64,000 nucleotides of DNA from Psococerastis gibbosa (taxonomy: Eukaryota; Arthropoda; Insecta; Psocodea; Psocidae): the NCBI GenBank assembly GCA_963971405.1, contig OZ020485.1:32073921-32137920 (forward strand), read 5' to 3'. The position numbers were made by a program, and so were the translations under genes. The notes below the pieces were generated by a model. The model was not told the DNA's origin. It did not search any database and worked only from the letters and a program-made list of their open reading frames with translations. Shown here in pieces: positions 58,901 to 62,087 of the stretch. The first letter of the stretch is position 1. Each line of letters opens with the position of its first letter.

Positions 58901-61178
58901 TATTAAAGGTTTGGCTCATCCAAGTTGTAGAAGACTACTTCGCATGCATCATATTATAAGATAGTTTTTAATTTTCGAAATTTTAGTTTTTTCATAAACA
59001 TGCAAATATTTTATAAACAATAACTTTTCACGTATAATCGATTTTATAAAAAAAAAAAAAAAACTACCTTATAATATGATGCATGAAGTAGTCTTCTACA
59101 ACTTTAATGAGCCAAATCTTTAATATAATGCTTGGTTAATTAAATAAAAAATAAAAAGTATTAAATTTCGGGCTGTCACTTTCCTATGGGCTGTACACTC
59201 TTAAGCCGTTTTCTTAGTCTGACTTGGCGGCAAAGTTTATGATTGGACAATTGACGATACTCGATAGACAACCCTTCCCACTTCTTTCAGAACTTTTCCA
59301 TTGAAAAAAAGTCGTTGGATTAAAAGGCAAACAAGTATTGTTGTAAAAAGCAGTGAAATTTATTTTTGAGCTCTTTAATATCCAATTATTTTGTTGTTGT
59401 ATTTTTTGTATTGCAGTTTACTTATTTTCGTTTGAGTTGCAGTGATGTGTTCTGTGCTTTGTGCGTTACATTTGTGCGTTTGACATACCTCAAAAGTTCC
59501 GCTGTTCTCTTTTCAAGGGCTTCATTATCGGACAGTGTTAGGCTATGAGGATGATTATATGACCTGAAAACCCAAGTGCTCTATGAGTGAGTGTAGGTAT
59601 TCATAATCAAAGCACATATTATAATAACCCAGTCAATATAGACATTTCAAATAACAAAAATTCCGACAGAGCTAAATTTTGGCAAATACCTTGGTTTTAC
59701 CATTATAAACAAAATGTCAAAAGTCCCCAAAGATCCCATGTGTGCAATAAGAGTTATTCGGGGTCAAAGGTCACAATTTCAGTTTTTTTTCTTTTCTAAG
59801 AGATAATAATTTTCTGTTTCCCGTCATCGTTAAGTTACGTCATGGCATTATTTACAAAAATTTTGTTTTTCAGAAACTTATACCTTAAAGTCGTGTGTTG
59901 CAAGATAATTACGAGTTTAGAACGATTATTATTACTACGATCATATAGACCGAAATATGAATAATTCATTAAATTTTTAGGTAAATAAATAAATAAGGAC
60001 TTTTTTGTTCTATTACTAAGCCAACCTAGCGGAGTTAGGGCTATAAAGCCCTCTCTTACACTCAACTAAGAAAGCCCGGGACCGCCTGCTTTACATGCCC
60101 TCCGAAGCATGGCCAGAAAATGTAGGAAGTATAGGACTCGAACCAACAACCTTTCGGGTGATAGTCAGAGTCCGTACCACTACTCTACATGTCCCGTTTA
60201 GGTGGTCGTTCACATGCATTATATGGCAAAAGTATTATAATAAGTGGCGATTCGCGGTGCCCTCTACTCCTGCAACCCGATCATGGCGATTTGGGATTAT
60301 TATAATACCGGGGTTTATTTCTTAATGCCGCAGTAGTAAGTTATTTAACCGAAATTTACTTACTGGGGTAAAGCGGTTAAAATTTATTTTTGTCTGAGTT
60401 GATTATAATATTAGTTGTGACATATTGTTAAAAGTGGGTGAGCAACTTTATCATTGCCTAATTTTTCATAGCCCTCTATTTAAAAATAAATAAAAAAATT
60501 GAGAACGACCTGTGTTAGTAGGTTAATACCAGCACTAAGTAATTTATTAGGTATATATTGTAATTTCAGTGCATTACTAACTTGTATTTTTATTTACAAT
60601 ACTATGAAATGAAGGGCCTAGAACCCAATTAAGGGGTGCAAGTGACATATTTTGCGTTTTGGAGTTAAGTGCAACATGCTGTTACTCTAACTGTTTTTTA
60701 ATCTATATACCAATAGAAACATCGGTATCTGTCATTTTGAAAATACTGGCTAGATTTCATGGAAAAGGGTTATACCTATACATTTTCATTTGAGGTACAA
60801 ACTTTAGCCTCAATTATCTCTAATGTTTATTTTCGCACATTTTATCTCTAAGCGCTTCAAATATCAATAAACAGCCTATAATATATGGCCCACCTGCAAT
60901 TGGATAAAAATTTGGAACGAATACTTACACGGACGTTTTTTTATTCCAGGACTTCATAATGCGTACAGTACTTAGGTGATTCTTCCAGTAAATGAAAAAT
61001 TCTACACAATATTGCAATATGATACATATTGTATTTCTATATTTCAATTCCTAATTTTTTAATGCAGATATAAAGTTAAAAGTATTATTTTGTACACTTA
61101 CATTTCGGAGTACCCGTGAGCATAGCACAACATGAGGCAAAAGGCGACCCCTCTCACCACCTCCGCAACTTTACCCAT
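12843..61178 (-). CDS. pHCl-1: Cys-loop ligand-gated chloride channel subunit, pHCl-like (11 coding exons)
   Basis: Joining eleven GT-AG exons gives an intact 465-residue pentameric ligand-gated ion channel subunit, an anion-conducting plasma-membrane receptor. In order: signal peptide (1-22); ligand-binding domain with WLPDTYF (115-121); a Cys loop C158-x13-C172; a second pair C218/C230; M1 (about 245-265); PAR (271-273), the anion-selectivity motif before M2; M2 (about 274-296); M3 (304-326); a cytoplasmic loop with ACTNCGPSTC; M4 (about 438-455). N-x-S/T sites fall at N61, N98, N143 and N213. All split codons agree across junctions and the length is normal for the family. The pHCl assignment rests on remembered similarity in the M3-M4 loop and M4. 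Another arthropod GlyR-like subunit is possible. Introns total about 47 kb and are packed with mobile elements. Confidence 0.88.
13186..13299 (-). CDS. pHCl-1: Chloride channel exon 10: M3-M4 loop, Cys-rich
   Basis: Acceptor TGTTTCAG and donor GTAAGT bound 38 codons (residues 380-417) in phase 0/0. Content: GDSKRRESPG, then NEIVACTNCGPSTCTH and NNGCGPEV. Four cysteines cluster in this cytoplasmic segment, which is unusual for a receptor loop but is remembered from pHCl relatives. Confidence 0.85.
14525..14566 (-). CDS. pHCl-1: Chloride channel exon 9: 14-codon loop microexon
   Basis: Acceptor TTTTTAG and donor GTGAGA bound 42 bp, phase 0/0, encoding NKKGEEETLQQLLQ (residues 366-379). Its length is a multiple of three, so skipping would keep the frame. 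It may therefore be an alternatively spliced cassette in the M3-M4 loop. Confidence 0.7.
14567..17295. other. Channel intron 8, nothing else recognised
   Basis: AT-rich intron with a 20-bp poly(A) tract at 15760-15779. No other gene is supported apart from the CRE/TATA-like pair listed separately. Confidence 0.4.
15284..15303 (+). promoter_or_regulatory. CRE plus TATA-like pair
   Basis: A perfect palindromic cAMP-response element TGACGTCA (15284-15291) is followed 6 bp later by TATAAA (15298-15303). No ORF of note follows. The pair lies in a channel intron and may be chance. Confidence 0.25.
17296..17346 (-). CDS. pHCl-1: Chloride channel exon 8: 17-codon post-M3 exon
   Basis: Acceptor TGTTCTAG and donor GTAAGA bound 51 bp encoding RLPAVLRGIGVVIASPL (residues 349-365), phase 0/0. 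It fits directly after NPVTQ of exon 7 and matches the conserved RLPAVL-x-x-IG-x-x-x-ASPL segment I recall from this receptor group. An antisense frame over it (ATG at 17250, + strand) is a shadow. Confidence 0.85.
17347..21528. other. Channel intron 7, left part
   Basis: AT-rich intron. The longest open frame (17601-17993, - strand, 130 codons) is hydrophobic and AT-driven with no family motif. No gene is supported. Confidence 0.4.
21529..22350 (+). mobile_element. 5'-truncated LINE with poly(A) and 14-bp target duplication
   Basis: Direct repeats ATCGTATTTAGCAC (21529-21542) and ATCGTATTTAGTAC (22337-22350) flank the insert. It ends in a 16- to 17-A tract, as expected for target-primed reverse transcription. 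Inside, frames shifted relative to each other encode a reverse-transcriptase C-terminal segment (LDFPPLHVAVE, SAEMALLGVEGQL), an RNase H start IKWFTDGSRLG at about 21961-21990, and a zinc-knuckle-like CRFCNEGAE. The RNase H domain is deleted after its first strands. This is a jockey/R1-type copy that is dead by frameshift and deletion. Confidence 0.8.
21673..22089 (+). pseudogene. LINE RT C-terminus/RNase H fragment
   Basis: An open stretch covering the RNase H active-site start FTDGS. A preceding piece reads in the wrong frame for the RT C-terminal domain, which shows a frameshift. It is part of the flanked LINE insertion and is not a host gene. Confidence 0.65.
22351..23955. other. Channel intron 7, right part
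   Basis: Contains homopolymer C and G tracts (near 22916, 23263 and 23480) and no supported gene. Confidence 0.4.
23956..24170 (-). CDS. pHCl-1: Chloride channel exon 7: M2 and M3
   Basis: Acceptor TTTTTACAG and donor GTACGT bound residues 278-348 plus part of Gly277. It encodes VTTMLNFFTTSNGFRSTLPV (M2 and M2-M3 loop), then M3 with WDGVCMCFIYASLLEFVCVN, and RPGENPVTQ. It is the pore-lining exon. The pattern TT-x-L-x-x-x-T-x-x-x-G-x-R-x-x-LP is typical of invertebrate glycine/glutamate/pH-gated chloride channels. Confidence 0.95.
24559..24912. mobile_element. MITE with about 85-bp inverted repeats
   Basis: The left end CGCTCACCACGCTTAGAAAT and the right end, reverse complement CGCTCACCACACTTAGAAAT, continue inward through GGAGG and AATGCACAGCG blocks. 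The interior holds GGGGCCAC-type sequence distantly similar to the element at 50206-50355. No coding capacity. Confidence 0.7.
25830..25868 (+). repeat. TTTA-rich tail resembling a LINE/SINE 3' end
   Basis: AATAAAGTCGTTATTTATTT matches the 3' ends of the LINE fragment near 30340 and of the SINE copies. It is probably the remnant of a 5'-truncated insertion. Confidence 0.45.
25994..26146 (-). CDS. pHCl-1: Chloride channel exon 6: pre-M1, M1, PAR motif
   Basis: Acceptor CTGTTACAG and donor GTGAGT bound residues 227-276 with split glycine codons at both ends. It encodes DYSCLRVDLIFTRDRAFYF (second Cys of the outer disulfide at 230), the M1 helix around FIPGIILVTSSFITFWL, and NAVPARVMIG. PAR is the anion-channel signature at the inner end of M2. 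Confidence 0.95.
26300..27032. mobile_element. hAT-like non-autonomous element with 8-bp target duplication
   Basis: The ends CAGGGCCGTCGAC and GTCGACGGCCCTG are exact inverted repeats. They are flanked on both sides by AACACAAA (26292-26299 and 27033-27040). CAGGG termini with 8-bp duplications are characteristic of hAT transposons. The interior (733 bp) has only chance ORFs, so the copy is non-autonomous. Confidence 0.85.
27041..28872. other. Channel intron 5, unassigned part
   Basis: No gene. A small perfect hairpin, CCATTGAATATTA with its complement, sits at 28039-28095. Confidence 0.4.
28873..28919. repeat. (TTA)n microsatellite
   Basis: About fifteen tandem TTA/ATT units. Confidence 0.9.
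28965..29500 (+). repeat. Interspersed repeat family B, copy 1
   Basis: Carries the family blocks GAGATTTCAACGGATTT, AAATGTCTGTCTGTC, GGGCAAACTACCCGG, TGATGAAATTGGCATG and CGGAACCTTTCCATCGATG in order. It is non-coding; the overlapping 85-codon frame is a by-product. Confidence 0.75.
29840..30368 (+). mobile_element. LINE 3' fragment (RT C-terminus, TTTA tail)
   Basis: The frame 29955-30149 encodes NSHRTTFYSKAPINTAITFY followed by a NKLPNTFKTL-type segment. This resembles the extreme C-terminus of many animal LINE ORF2 proteins. About 200 bp of 3' UTR follows, ending in AATAAAGCGACTATTTATTT-type tail repeats. The copy is severely 5'-truncated. Confidence 0.6.
30369..31511. other. Channel intron 5, right part
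   Basis: AT-rich. No gene or named repeat was recognised. Confidence 0.4.
31512..31652 (-). CDS. pHCl-1: Chloride channel exon 5: loop C region
   Basis: Acceptor TTTTTACAG and donor GTAAGT bound residues 180-225 with split Ile179 and Gly226. It encodes SYESAFLTYVWKNDEDTLRK, SPSLTTLNAYLVGNST and MICPRKSMWR, including Cys218 of the second disulfide. This is the beta-9/loop C part of the ligand-binding domain. Confidence 0.93.
31924..32812. mobile_element. hAT-like non-autonomous element with poly-G/C arms (889 bp)
   Basis: The left end CAAGGCCGTGCCCAGG and right end CCTGGGCACAGCCTTG are inverted repeats. Flanking octamers AATAAAAT (31916-31923) and ACTAAAAT (32813-32820) agree at 7 of 8 positions. 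Both arms run into long G or C tracts. The interior has captured or been invaded by a LINE endonuclease fragment. Confidence 0.7.
32371..32652 (-). pseudogene. LINE AP-endonuclease fragment
   Basis: The frame reads IVVTESWVGEKEF, LPGYTGILQGRSWGRSGGVA and LFIRQNLDFR. This is the TE-x-W ... GGVA-x-x-I pattern of the apurinic-type endonuclease at the N-terminus of LINE ORF2. It ends shortly after and has no RT domain nearby in frame. It sits inside the hAT-like element at 31924-32812. Confidence 0.75.
33418..34500 (+). repeat. Interspersed repeat family B, copy 2 (split by a SINE)
   Basis: Family blocks resume after the SINE at 33622-33846: compare TCTCAAAA before it and AAAACGGCTCCAACGATTTC after it with the uninterrupted copy near 43003. 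The copy ends at AAGCATGTTCGAGTAAACTC, as copy 3 does. Confidence 0.8.
33622..33846 (+). mobile_element. tRNA-derived SINE, copy 2 (nested)
   Basis: GGCATGTAGCGTAGTGGTAC at the A-box side, B box GGTTCGAGTCC at about 33677-33687, then the shared body (GCATGTAAAGCAGGCGG, GCTAGGTTGGCTTAGTAAC). The tail here is T-rich (CTTTTTTTTT). It is inserted in repeat family B. Confidence 0.88.
34860..35391 (-). pseudogene. Possible decayed LINE RT C-terminal region
   Basis: On the - strand, 35391-35041 reads IRIITGAAKFPRSRHYTLEV and later DLADRYELKSFLK. This recalls the x-LRIITGA...SLEVEA and x-DRYxLK motifs at the end of jockey-like reverse transcriptases. The match is partial and no tail or target duplication was found. 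Confidence 0.3.
35506..35685. mobile_element. hAT-like MITE with perfect 8-bp target duplication
   Basis: GTCCAAGT occurs at 35498-35505 and 35686-35693. The element between them begins CATGGCCGTAGCCAGG and ends CCTTGGCTACGGCCTCG, imperfect inverted repeats. The interior is mostly two poly-G-rich arms. 180 bp, non-coding. Confidence 0.82.
35941..36113. mobile_element. Short MITE, GGCGGATCCAAGG type
   Basis: The ends TCAATGGCGGATCCAAGG and CCGTTGAATCCGCCCTTGA are inverted repeats around an AT-rich core with matching GGGGGC and CTCCCCCC arms. Confidence 0.6.
36604..36907 (-). CDS. pHCl-1: Chloride channel exon 4: ligand-binding domain and Cys loop
   Basis: Acceptor ATTTTCAG and donor GTAAGT bound residues 78-178. 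It encodes KYEVEFLLQQQWYDPRLRY, the loop A segment IWLPDTYFIMHGDF, RIYRNGTISY, and the Cys loop CQGSLHIFPFDDPLC (158-172) with the canonical FPFD. It is the largest exon and the best single identifier of the gene. Confidence 0.96.
36966..37000. repeat. Perfect short hairpin
   Basis: GTGTTTGCAT and ATGCAAACAC are separated by 13 bases; each arm holds an ATGCAAA octamer-like core. It may be structural or chance. Confidence 0.5.
37400..38180. mobile_element. Foldback element C, copy 1, host of a nested MITE
   Basis: The left end AACCGTACAATGGCGATTAGGGATTAACTTT and the right end, whose complement contains GCGATTTGGGATTAACTTTG, are inverted repeats followed inward by CGGGAATAGG. Internal sequence AATTTATTAATTTGAATTT-type is shared with copy 2 at 40609-40951. 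A Harbinger-type MITE interrupts it at 37589-37863. Confidence 0.7.
37589..37863. mobile_element. Harbinger-type hairpin MITE, TTA target duplication
   Basis: TTA at 37586-37588 and 37864-37866 flanks a 275-bp near-palindrome with ends GGCGGCAATTCCACCGGCG. The two arms match for roughly 110-130 bp, including TTTTACTTCATTTGTGATTT and GGAGACTATTATGTAGATA. A TWA duplication and GGC-starting ends are typical of PIF/Harbinger elements. Confidence 0.85.
40609..40951. mobile_element. Foldback element C, copy 2
   Basis: The ends share ATGGCGATTTG and TTATTATAATACCGGG in inverted orientation (right end complement CCCGGTCCTGGCGATTTGGG). The centre contains TAATTTATTAATTTGAAT-like sequence as in copy 1. 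A third, partial copy is at 60245-60345. Confidence 0.7.
42605..42737 (+). repeat. Fragment of the 199-582 foldback family with hammerhead-like motif
   Basis: Shares TAATAGTCTCCTTA, TTAACTTTGT and TGTCACTCATTG with 216-260. It then reads TTGACGATGACGTGAGCCGAAACCG-like sequence (42677 onward), the same core as in the first foldback element. Confidence 0.6.
42745..43560 (+). repeat. Interspersed repeat family B, copy 3 (most complete)
   Basis: Uninterrupted from GAGATTTCAACGGATTGGAG through CGGGCAAACTACTCG and ACGGCTCCAACGATTTC to GCATGTTCGAGTAAACTCG. It includes a C16 tract near 43431. No ORF. It abuts the hammerhead-like fragment at 42605-42737. Confidence 0.8.
43694..43758 (-). CDS. pHCl-1: Chloride channel exon 3: start of ligand-binding beta sheet
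   Basis: Acceptor TCATTTCAG and donor GTAAGT bound 65 bp encoding residues 57-77, TLTVNVSVLLLSLASPDESS and one Leu, after split Gly56. The VNVSVLLLSL-x-SPDESS string is the beta-1/beta-2 region of this channel family. An N-glycosylation site lies at N61. Confidence 0.92.
44073..44600 (+). repeat. Interspersed repeat family B, copy 4 (diverged)
   Basis: Recognisable by TCTCGAGATTTGAAT, ACGAAATGTC, CTCGGTGGAT, ATCATATCTCGG and GAACCTTTCTATTAATGC in the family order, with many changes. Confidence 0.6.
45784..46164. mobile_element. MITE with 26-bp perfect-like terminal inverted repeats
   Basis: Left CGCTCATGCACGAGAAAAGT and right ACTTTTCTCGTGCATGAGCG are exact complements and continue to GACACA/TGTGTC. 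ATA flanks both ends (45781-45783 and 46165-46167). 381 bp, non-coding. Confidence 0.82.
46555..46925 (+). repeat. Interspersed repeat family B, copy 5 (fragment)
   Basis: Shares TTTGATGAAATTTGGCATAC, CGGCTTGAACGATTTCTTTT and CCCCCTTGATAGTTT with copies 2 and 3. The 5' part is missing. Confidence 0.6.
46926..47989. other. Channel intron 2 stretch, nothing recognised
   Basis: A 79-codon frame at 47003-47242 has no recognised motif or splice context. No gene is supported. Confidence 0.35.
47990..48166. mobile_element. Harbinger-type MITE, second family member
   Basis: Ends GGCGGCTATTCC and GGAATAGCCGCC. Inside it reads TTTTAAGGAGACTATTATGT and a TAATATGGTAGAGACTTATT segment nearly identical to the 37589-37863 element. 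The termini differ (TATTCC versus AATTCC), so it is a related subfamily. Confidence 0.7.
48936..49024 (-). CDS. pHCl-1: Chloride channel exon 2: N-terminal helix
   Basis: Acceptor TTATTGCAG and donor GTAACT bound residues 27-55 plus halves of Ile26 and Gly56. It encodes FEEGKSDKEILDNLLQMTRY and DQRLLPPVE. ILDNLL-x-x-TRYD-x-RL-PP is the usual amino-terminal helix of invertebrate chloride channels of this superfamily. Confidence 0.92.
49330..49555 (-). repeat. Interspersed repeat family B, copy 6 (inverted, 5' part)
   Basis: The complement reads GACCTCAAAACG-containing start, AAATGTCTGTCTGTCGAT, GGGCAAACTACCCGG and GTGGATTTTGATGAAATTCG. It is the only family B copy on the - strand. Confidence 0.7.
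50206..50355. mobile_element. Short foldback element
   Basis: GTCGTAGACTAGACTTCTATATTGG and the complement of the right end (AGTCTACGATAGATTTCTATATAGG) form the arms. The interior shares TTTAGTTTCTGGG-x-CAC with the element at 24559-24912. Confidence 0.55.
50600..50875. mobile_element. TTAA-type foldback MITE, truncated copy
   Basis: The arms GGCTCATTTAAGTTGTACAAAGACTACTT and the complement on the right side match each other and the better copy at 58824-59200 (AGACTACTTCG, GCATCATAT). Confidence 0.65.
51641..51665 (-). ncRNA. Hammerhead-like core in the Penelope terminal region
   Basis: Read on the - strand: CTGTAGA, a GGCA/TGCC stem with a 5-base loop, then GAAAGCG. Hammerhead ribozymes are known from Penelope-like terminal repeats. 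The conserved CUGANGA is here CTGTAGA, so activity is doubtful. Confidence 0.4.
51764..52762 (-). pseudogene. Penelope-like RT C-terminus plus GIY-YIG endonuclease
   Basis: The 332-codon open part begins inside the catalytic YVDD (second Asp pair at its start) and covers the RT thumb and an Asn-rich linker. The linker has ten or so Asn residues around ELNNNNNNTIK. Then comes the GIY-YIG domain GVYRLNCNDCNAIYIGQTGR with RVREH, and a Pro-rich end. In Penelope elements the endonuclease nicks the target to prime reverse transcription. The frame is intact here but disconnected from the RT fingers by a frameshift upstream. Confidence 0.88.
52792..53499 (-). pseudogene. Penelope-like RT fingers and palm (N-terminal part)
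   Basis: Open from just after the nonsense codon at about 53500-53502 to the stop at 52792. It includes TDKGNSIVIL, the KLHKPNQPIRPVVSYNS block, the palm motif SFDVKNLFTNIP with its catalytic Asp, and GSSLSP. The end of the frame runs out of register 30 bp before the YVDD motif. Confidence 0.85.
53500..53721 (-). pseudogene. Penelope-like ORF, N-terminal segment
   Basis: A segment ELLNKGLKYCPD with a Lys-rich end (KSIKKKLAQDNLTLT) precedes the RT domain and ends at the premature TAA. It recalls the region before RT motif 1 in many Penelope elements (LNKGL-x-FCP). The frame can be followed upstream towards 53810. Confidence 0.7.
54188..54575 (+). mobile_element. Inverted partial terminal copy of the Penelope-like element
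   Basis: Matches the complement of 51490-51921 closely: AAAATGTTGAAATCAAAAG, the CCACGCCCCCTCCC-rich tract, CATTTGCATCTTCTCCTCG and CGATTATTTGGGTTTTACT. About 26 bp near the ORF end are deleted and there are scattered changes. It lies head to head with the main copy, the inverted 5' arrangement typical of Penelope elements. Confidence 0.85.
54415..54440 (+). ncRNA. Second hammerhead-like core (inverted terminal copy)
   Basis: CTGTAGA, stem GGCA (54423-54426) with TGCC (54432-54435), then GAAA. One loop base differs from the other copy while the stem is preserved. Confidence 0.4.
55173..55343. mobile_element. Foldback MITE D, copy 1
   Basis: The arms contain CATAGTATGTAGCCGG, CCGTTTGGCCACAGTTTT and AAGG in inverted orientation and can fold into a hairpin of about 70 bp per arm. 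The 90-codon frame across it is a by-product. Confidence 0.75.
55680..55834. mobile_element. Foldback MITE D, copy 2
   Basis: ATACAGTACAGTATGTGGCC and its near complement at the right end, each with an inner TTGGCCAC block. Related to copy 1, 340 bp away. Confidence 0.72.
56521..56716 (+). mobile_element. tRNA-derived SINE, copy 3
   Basis: Starts GGACATGTAGAGTAGTGGTA, B box GGTTCGAGTCC at 56571-56581, body GCATGTAAAGCAGGCGG and GCTAGGTTGGCTTAGTAAT, tail (TATT)n near 56699-56716. Confidence 0.9.
56740..57120 (+). pseudogene. LINE ORF2 C-terminal fragment
   Basis: Two frames separated by a stop encode RLYESESWTPTTSDLSKINA, QMKCLRRCGRIR, QDLKVDSIERRMENKQLQ and FGHVQRMDENRTTWRLA, then GRRPSRKG. 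This is the common LYGSE-x-W...MKFLR...FGHV-RM...GRRPRGRP pattern at the end of RTE/CR1-like LINE proteins. It has an in-frame stop and is truncated at both ends. It follows a SINE and ends near a (GAAA)n tract. Confidence 0.8.
57160..57191. repeat. (GAAA)n microsatellite
   Basis: Eight tandem GAAA units. Confidence 0.9.
57200..58823. other. Channel intron 1 stretch, nothing recognised
   Basis: Contains a poly-G tract near 57456-57474. No ORF in it carries a recognisable motif. Confidence 0.35.
58824..59200. mobile_element. MITE with long inverted repeats and TTAA target site
   Basis: TTAA occurs at 58820-58823 and 59201-59204. The ends GAGTGTACAGTCCGTATAGG and CCTATGGGCTGTACACTC start arms of about 160 bp (AGCCCGAAATTTAATACTTTT, GTTGTAGAAGACTACTTCG). 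TTAA duplication suggests a piggyBac-related origin, though the ends are not classical piggyBac. Arm identity is high, so this copy may be young. Confidence 0.82.
59205..59981. other. Channel intron 1 stretch, nothing recognised
   Basis: No gene. The short frames here have no family motif. Confidence 0.35.
59982..60194 (-). mobile_element. tRNA-derived SINE, copy 4
   Basis: On the - strand: GGACATGTAGAGTAGTGGTA, GGTTGTTGGTTCGAGTCC (B box), GCATGTAAAGCAGGCGG and a TTATTTATTTATTTAC tail. Confidence 0.9.
60245..60345. repeat. Foldback element C, partial copy
   Basis: GATCATGGCGATTTGGGATT, ATTATAATACCGGGGTTTAT and a CCGCAGTAGTAA end match the right arm of the 40609-40951 copy in complement. Confidence 0.65.
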
Positions 61179-61188
61179 ATTAAGACAT
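61102..61188 (-). CDS. pHCl-1: Chloride channel exon 1: signal peptide, with mini upstream ORF
   Basis: ATG at 61178 starts MGKVAEVVRGVAFCLMLCYA then HGYSE and a split Ile26, ending at the donor GTAAGT. The hydrophobic core VAFCLMLCYA fits a signal peptide. The exon opens after an acceptor (TTTCAG before 61188), so a non-coding exon must lie further right. The ten transcribed bases before the start codon contain ATGTCTTAA, a two-codon upstream ORF that would be translated first. Confidence 0.85.
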
Positions 61189-61399
61189 CTGAAACAAATT
61201 TAAGTGCTTTTAGAATATGGGTCATTCTAAAAAAAGTGTCAGTTTTCTGTTACTAGTATTTTTTTTTTAAATTAATGTCATTTTAATTATAATGTTATGG
61301 TTATCATCAAGAAGGAAATGAAAACTTCATAATATCACAAAAATTTCGTGTTAATTTTTGTTTTATTTTCTACAGATTGTTCAAAACGGCTTCAAAATG

Positions 61400-62009
61400 T
61401 CCCCTCCGTGCGCGTTACTCACTCCATCCCGGTCCAATTGACTAAACATCAGTTCTTTTAATAAATGTCTAAAACATTTATTTTATTATAAACAGTGAAG
61501 AAACATGCTAAGAAATGCATTGTTTGGCCCTTATACTGAAGAAAAAAATTGTGACATTTCAAAAACATCTGTGGAATTCATGTTACACAAGTTTCGTCCC
61601 CTCCGTGCAAGCCATTTTCCGCGCCAATTTTAATTTTTATTTTGGCCGGAAATTGATCTTTTGCCACGTTGGACGTGGCAGTAGACAGGTTTATTTCTGT
61701 TTTGTTGGCAGCCATTGTGTTTTCATTGTGTGAGTATTTTAGAAGCCGATTTTTAATCAGGTAAATATTTTATAATTATTTCGTTTCACATGATTCGTCC
61801 CCTTTGTGCATGTTTAAAATAATTTATATTATTAAAAATGTATACATTTTTGTTTTTTAAACTAGTCAAGGTTAGTAGTTAATCTCAATTCTTGCGGCTG
61901 AGTATTCTAACCTAAAAGCTATTGCCATGAAAAAATTAACAAATAAGATTTGTCCCCTCCGTTCTAAATGTAGTTGCACGGAGGGGACAGTAAAGGCACC
62001 GTGGAGGGG
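61400..62009. promoter_or_regulatory. Cluster of TCCCCTCCGTGC repeats upstream of the transposase-like ORF
   Basis: Forward copies lie at 61400-61411, 61597-61608, 61798-61809 (two changes) and 61953-61964 (one change). An inverted copy lies at 61976-61987, and a degenerate inverted copy (GCACCGTGGAGGGG) at about 61996-62009. Copies 953 and 976 form an 11-bp perfect inverted repeat, GTCCCCTCCGT with ACGGAGGGGAC. The spacing of the first three is close to 200 bp. Such arrays often bind the element's own transposase or control its promoter. Confidence 0.7.
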
Positions 62010-62074
62010 TTGAAGACTAGAATAATGCTCCGTGAGCACGTCGCAATTAACGATTCTATGTTTTATTATTTCAG
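61730..62074 (+). other. Possible 5'-UTR intron of the transposase-like gene
   Basis: GTGAGTAT at 61730 is a good donor and TTATTATTTCAG ends at 62074, 13 bp before the ATG at 62088. This is a suggestion only; the ORF is also open back to 61974, so in-frame upstream ATGs at 62025 and 62058 exist. Confidence 0.3.
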
Positions 62075-62087
62075 ATACTGTACTGAT

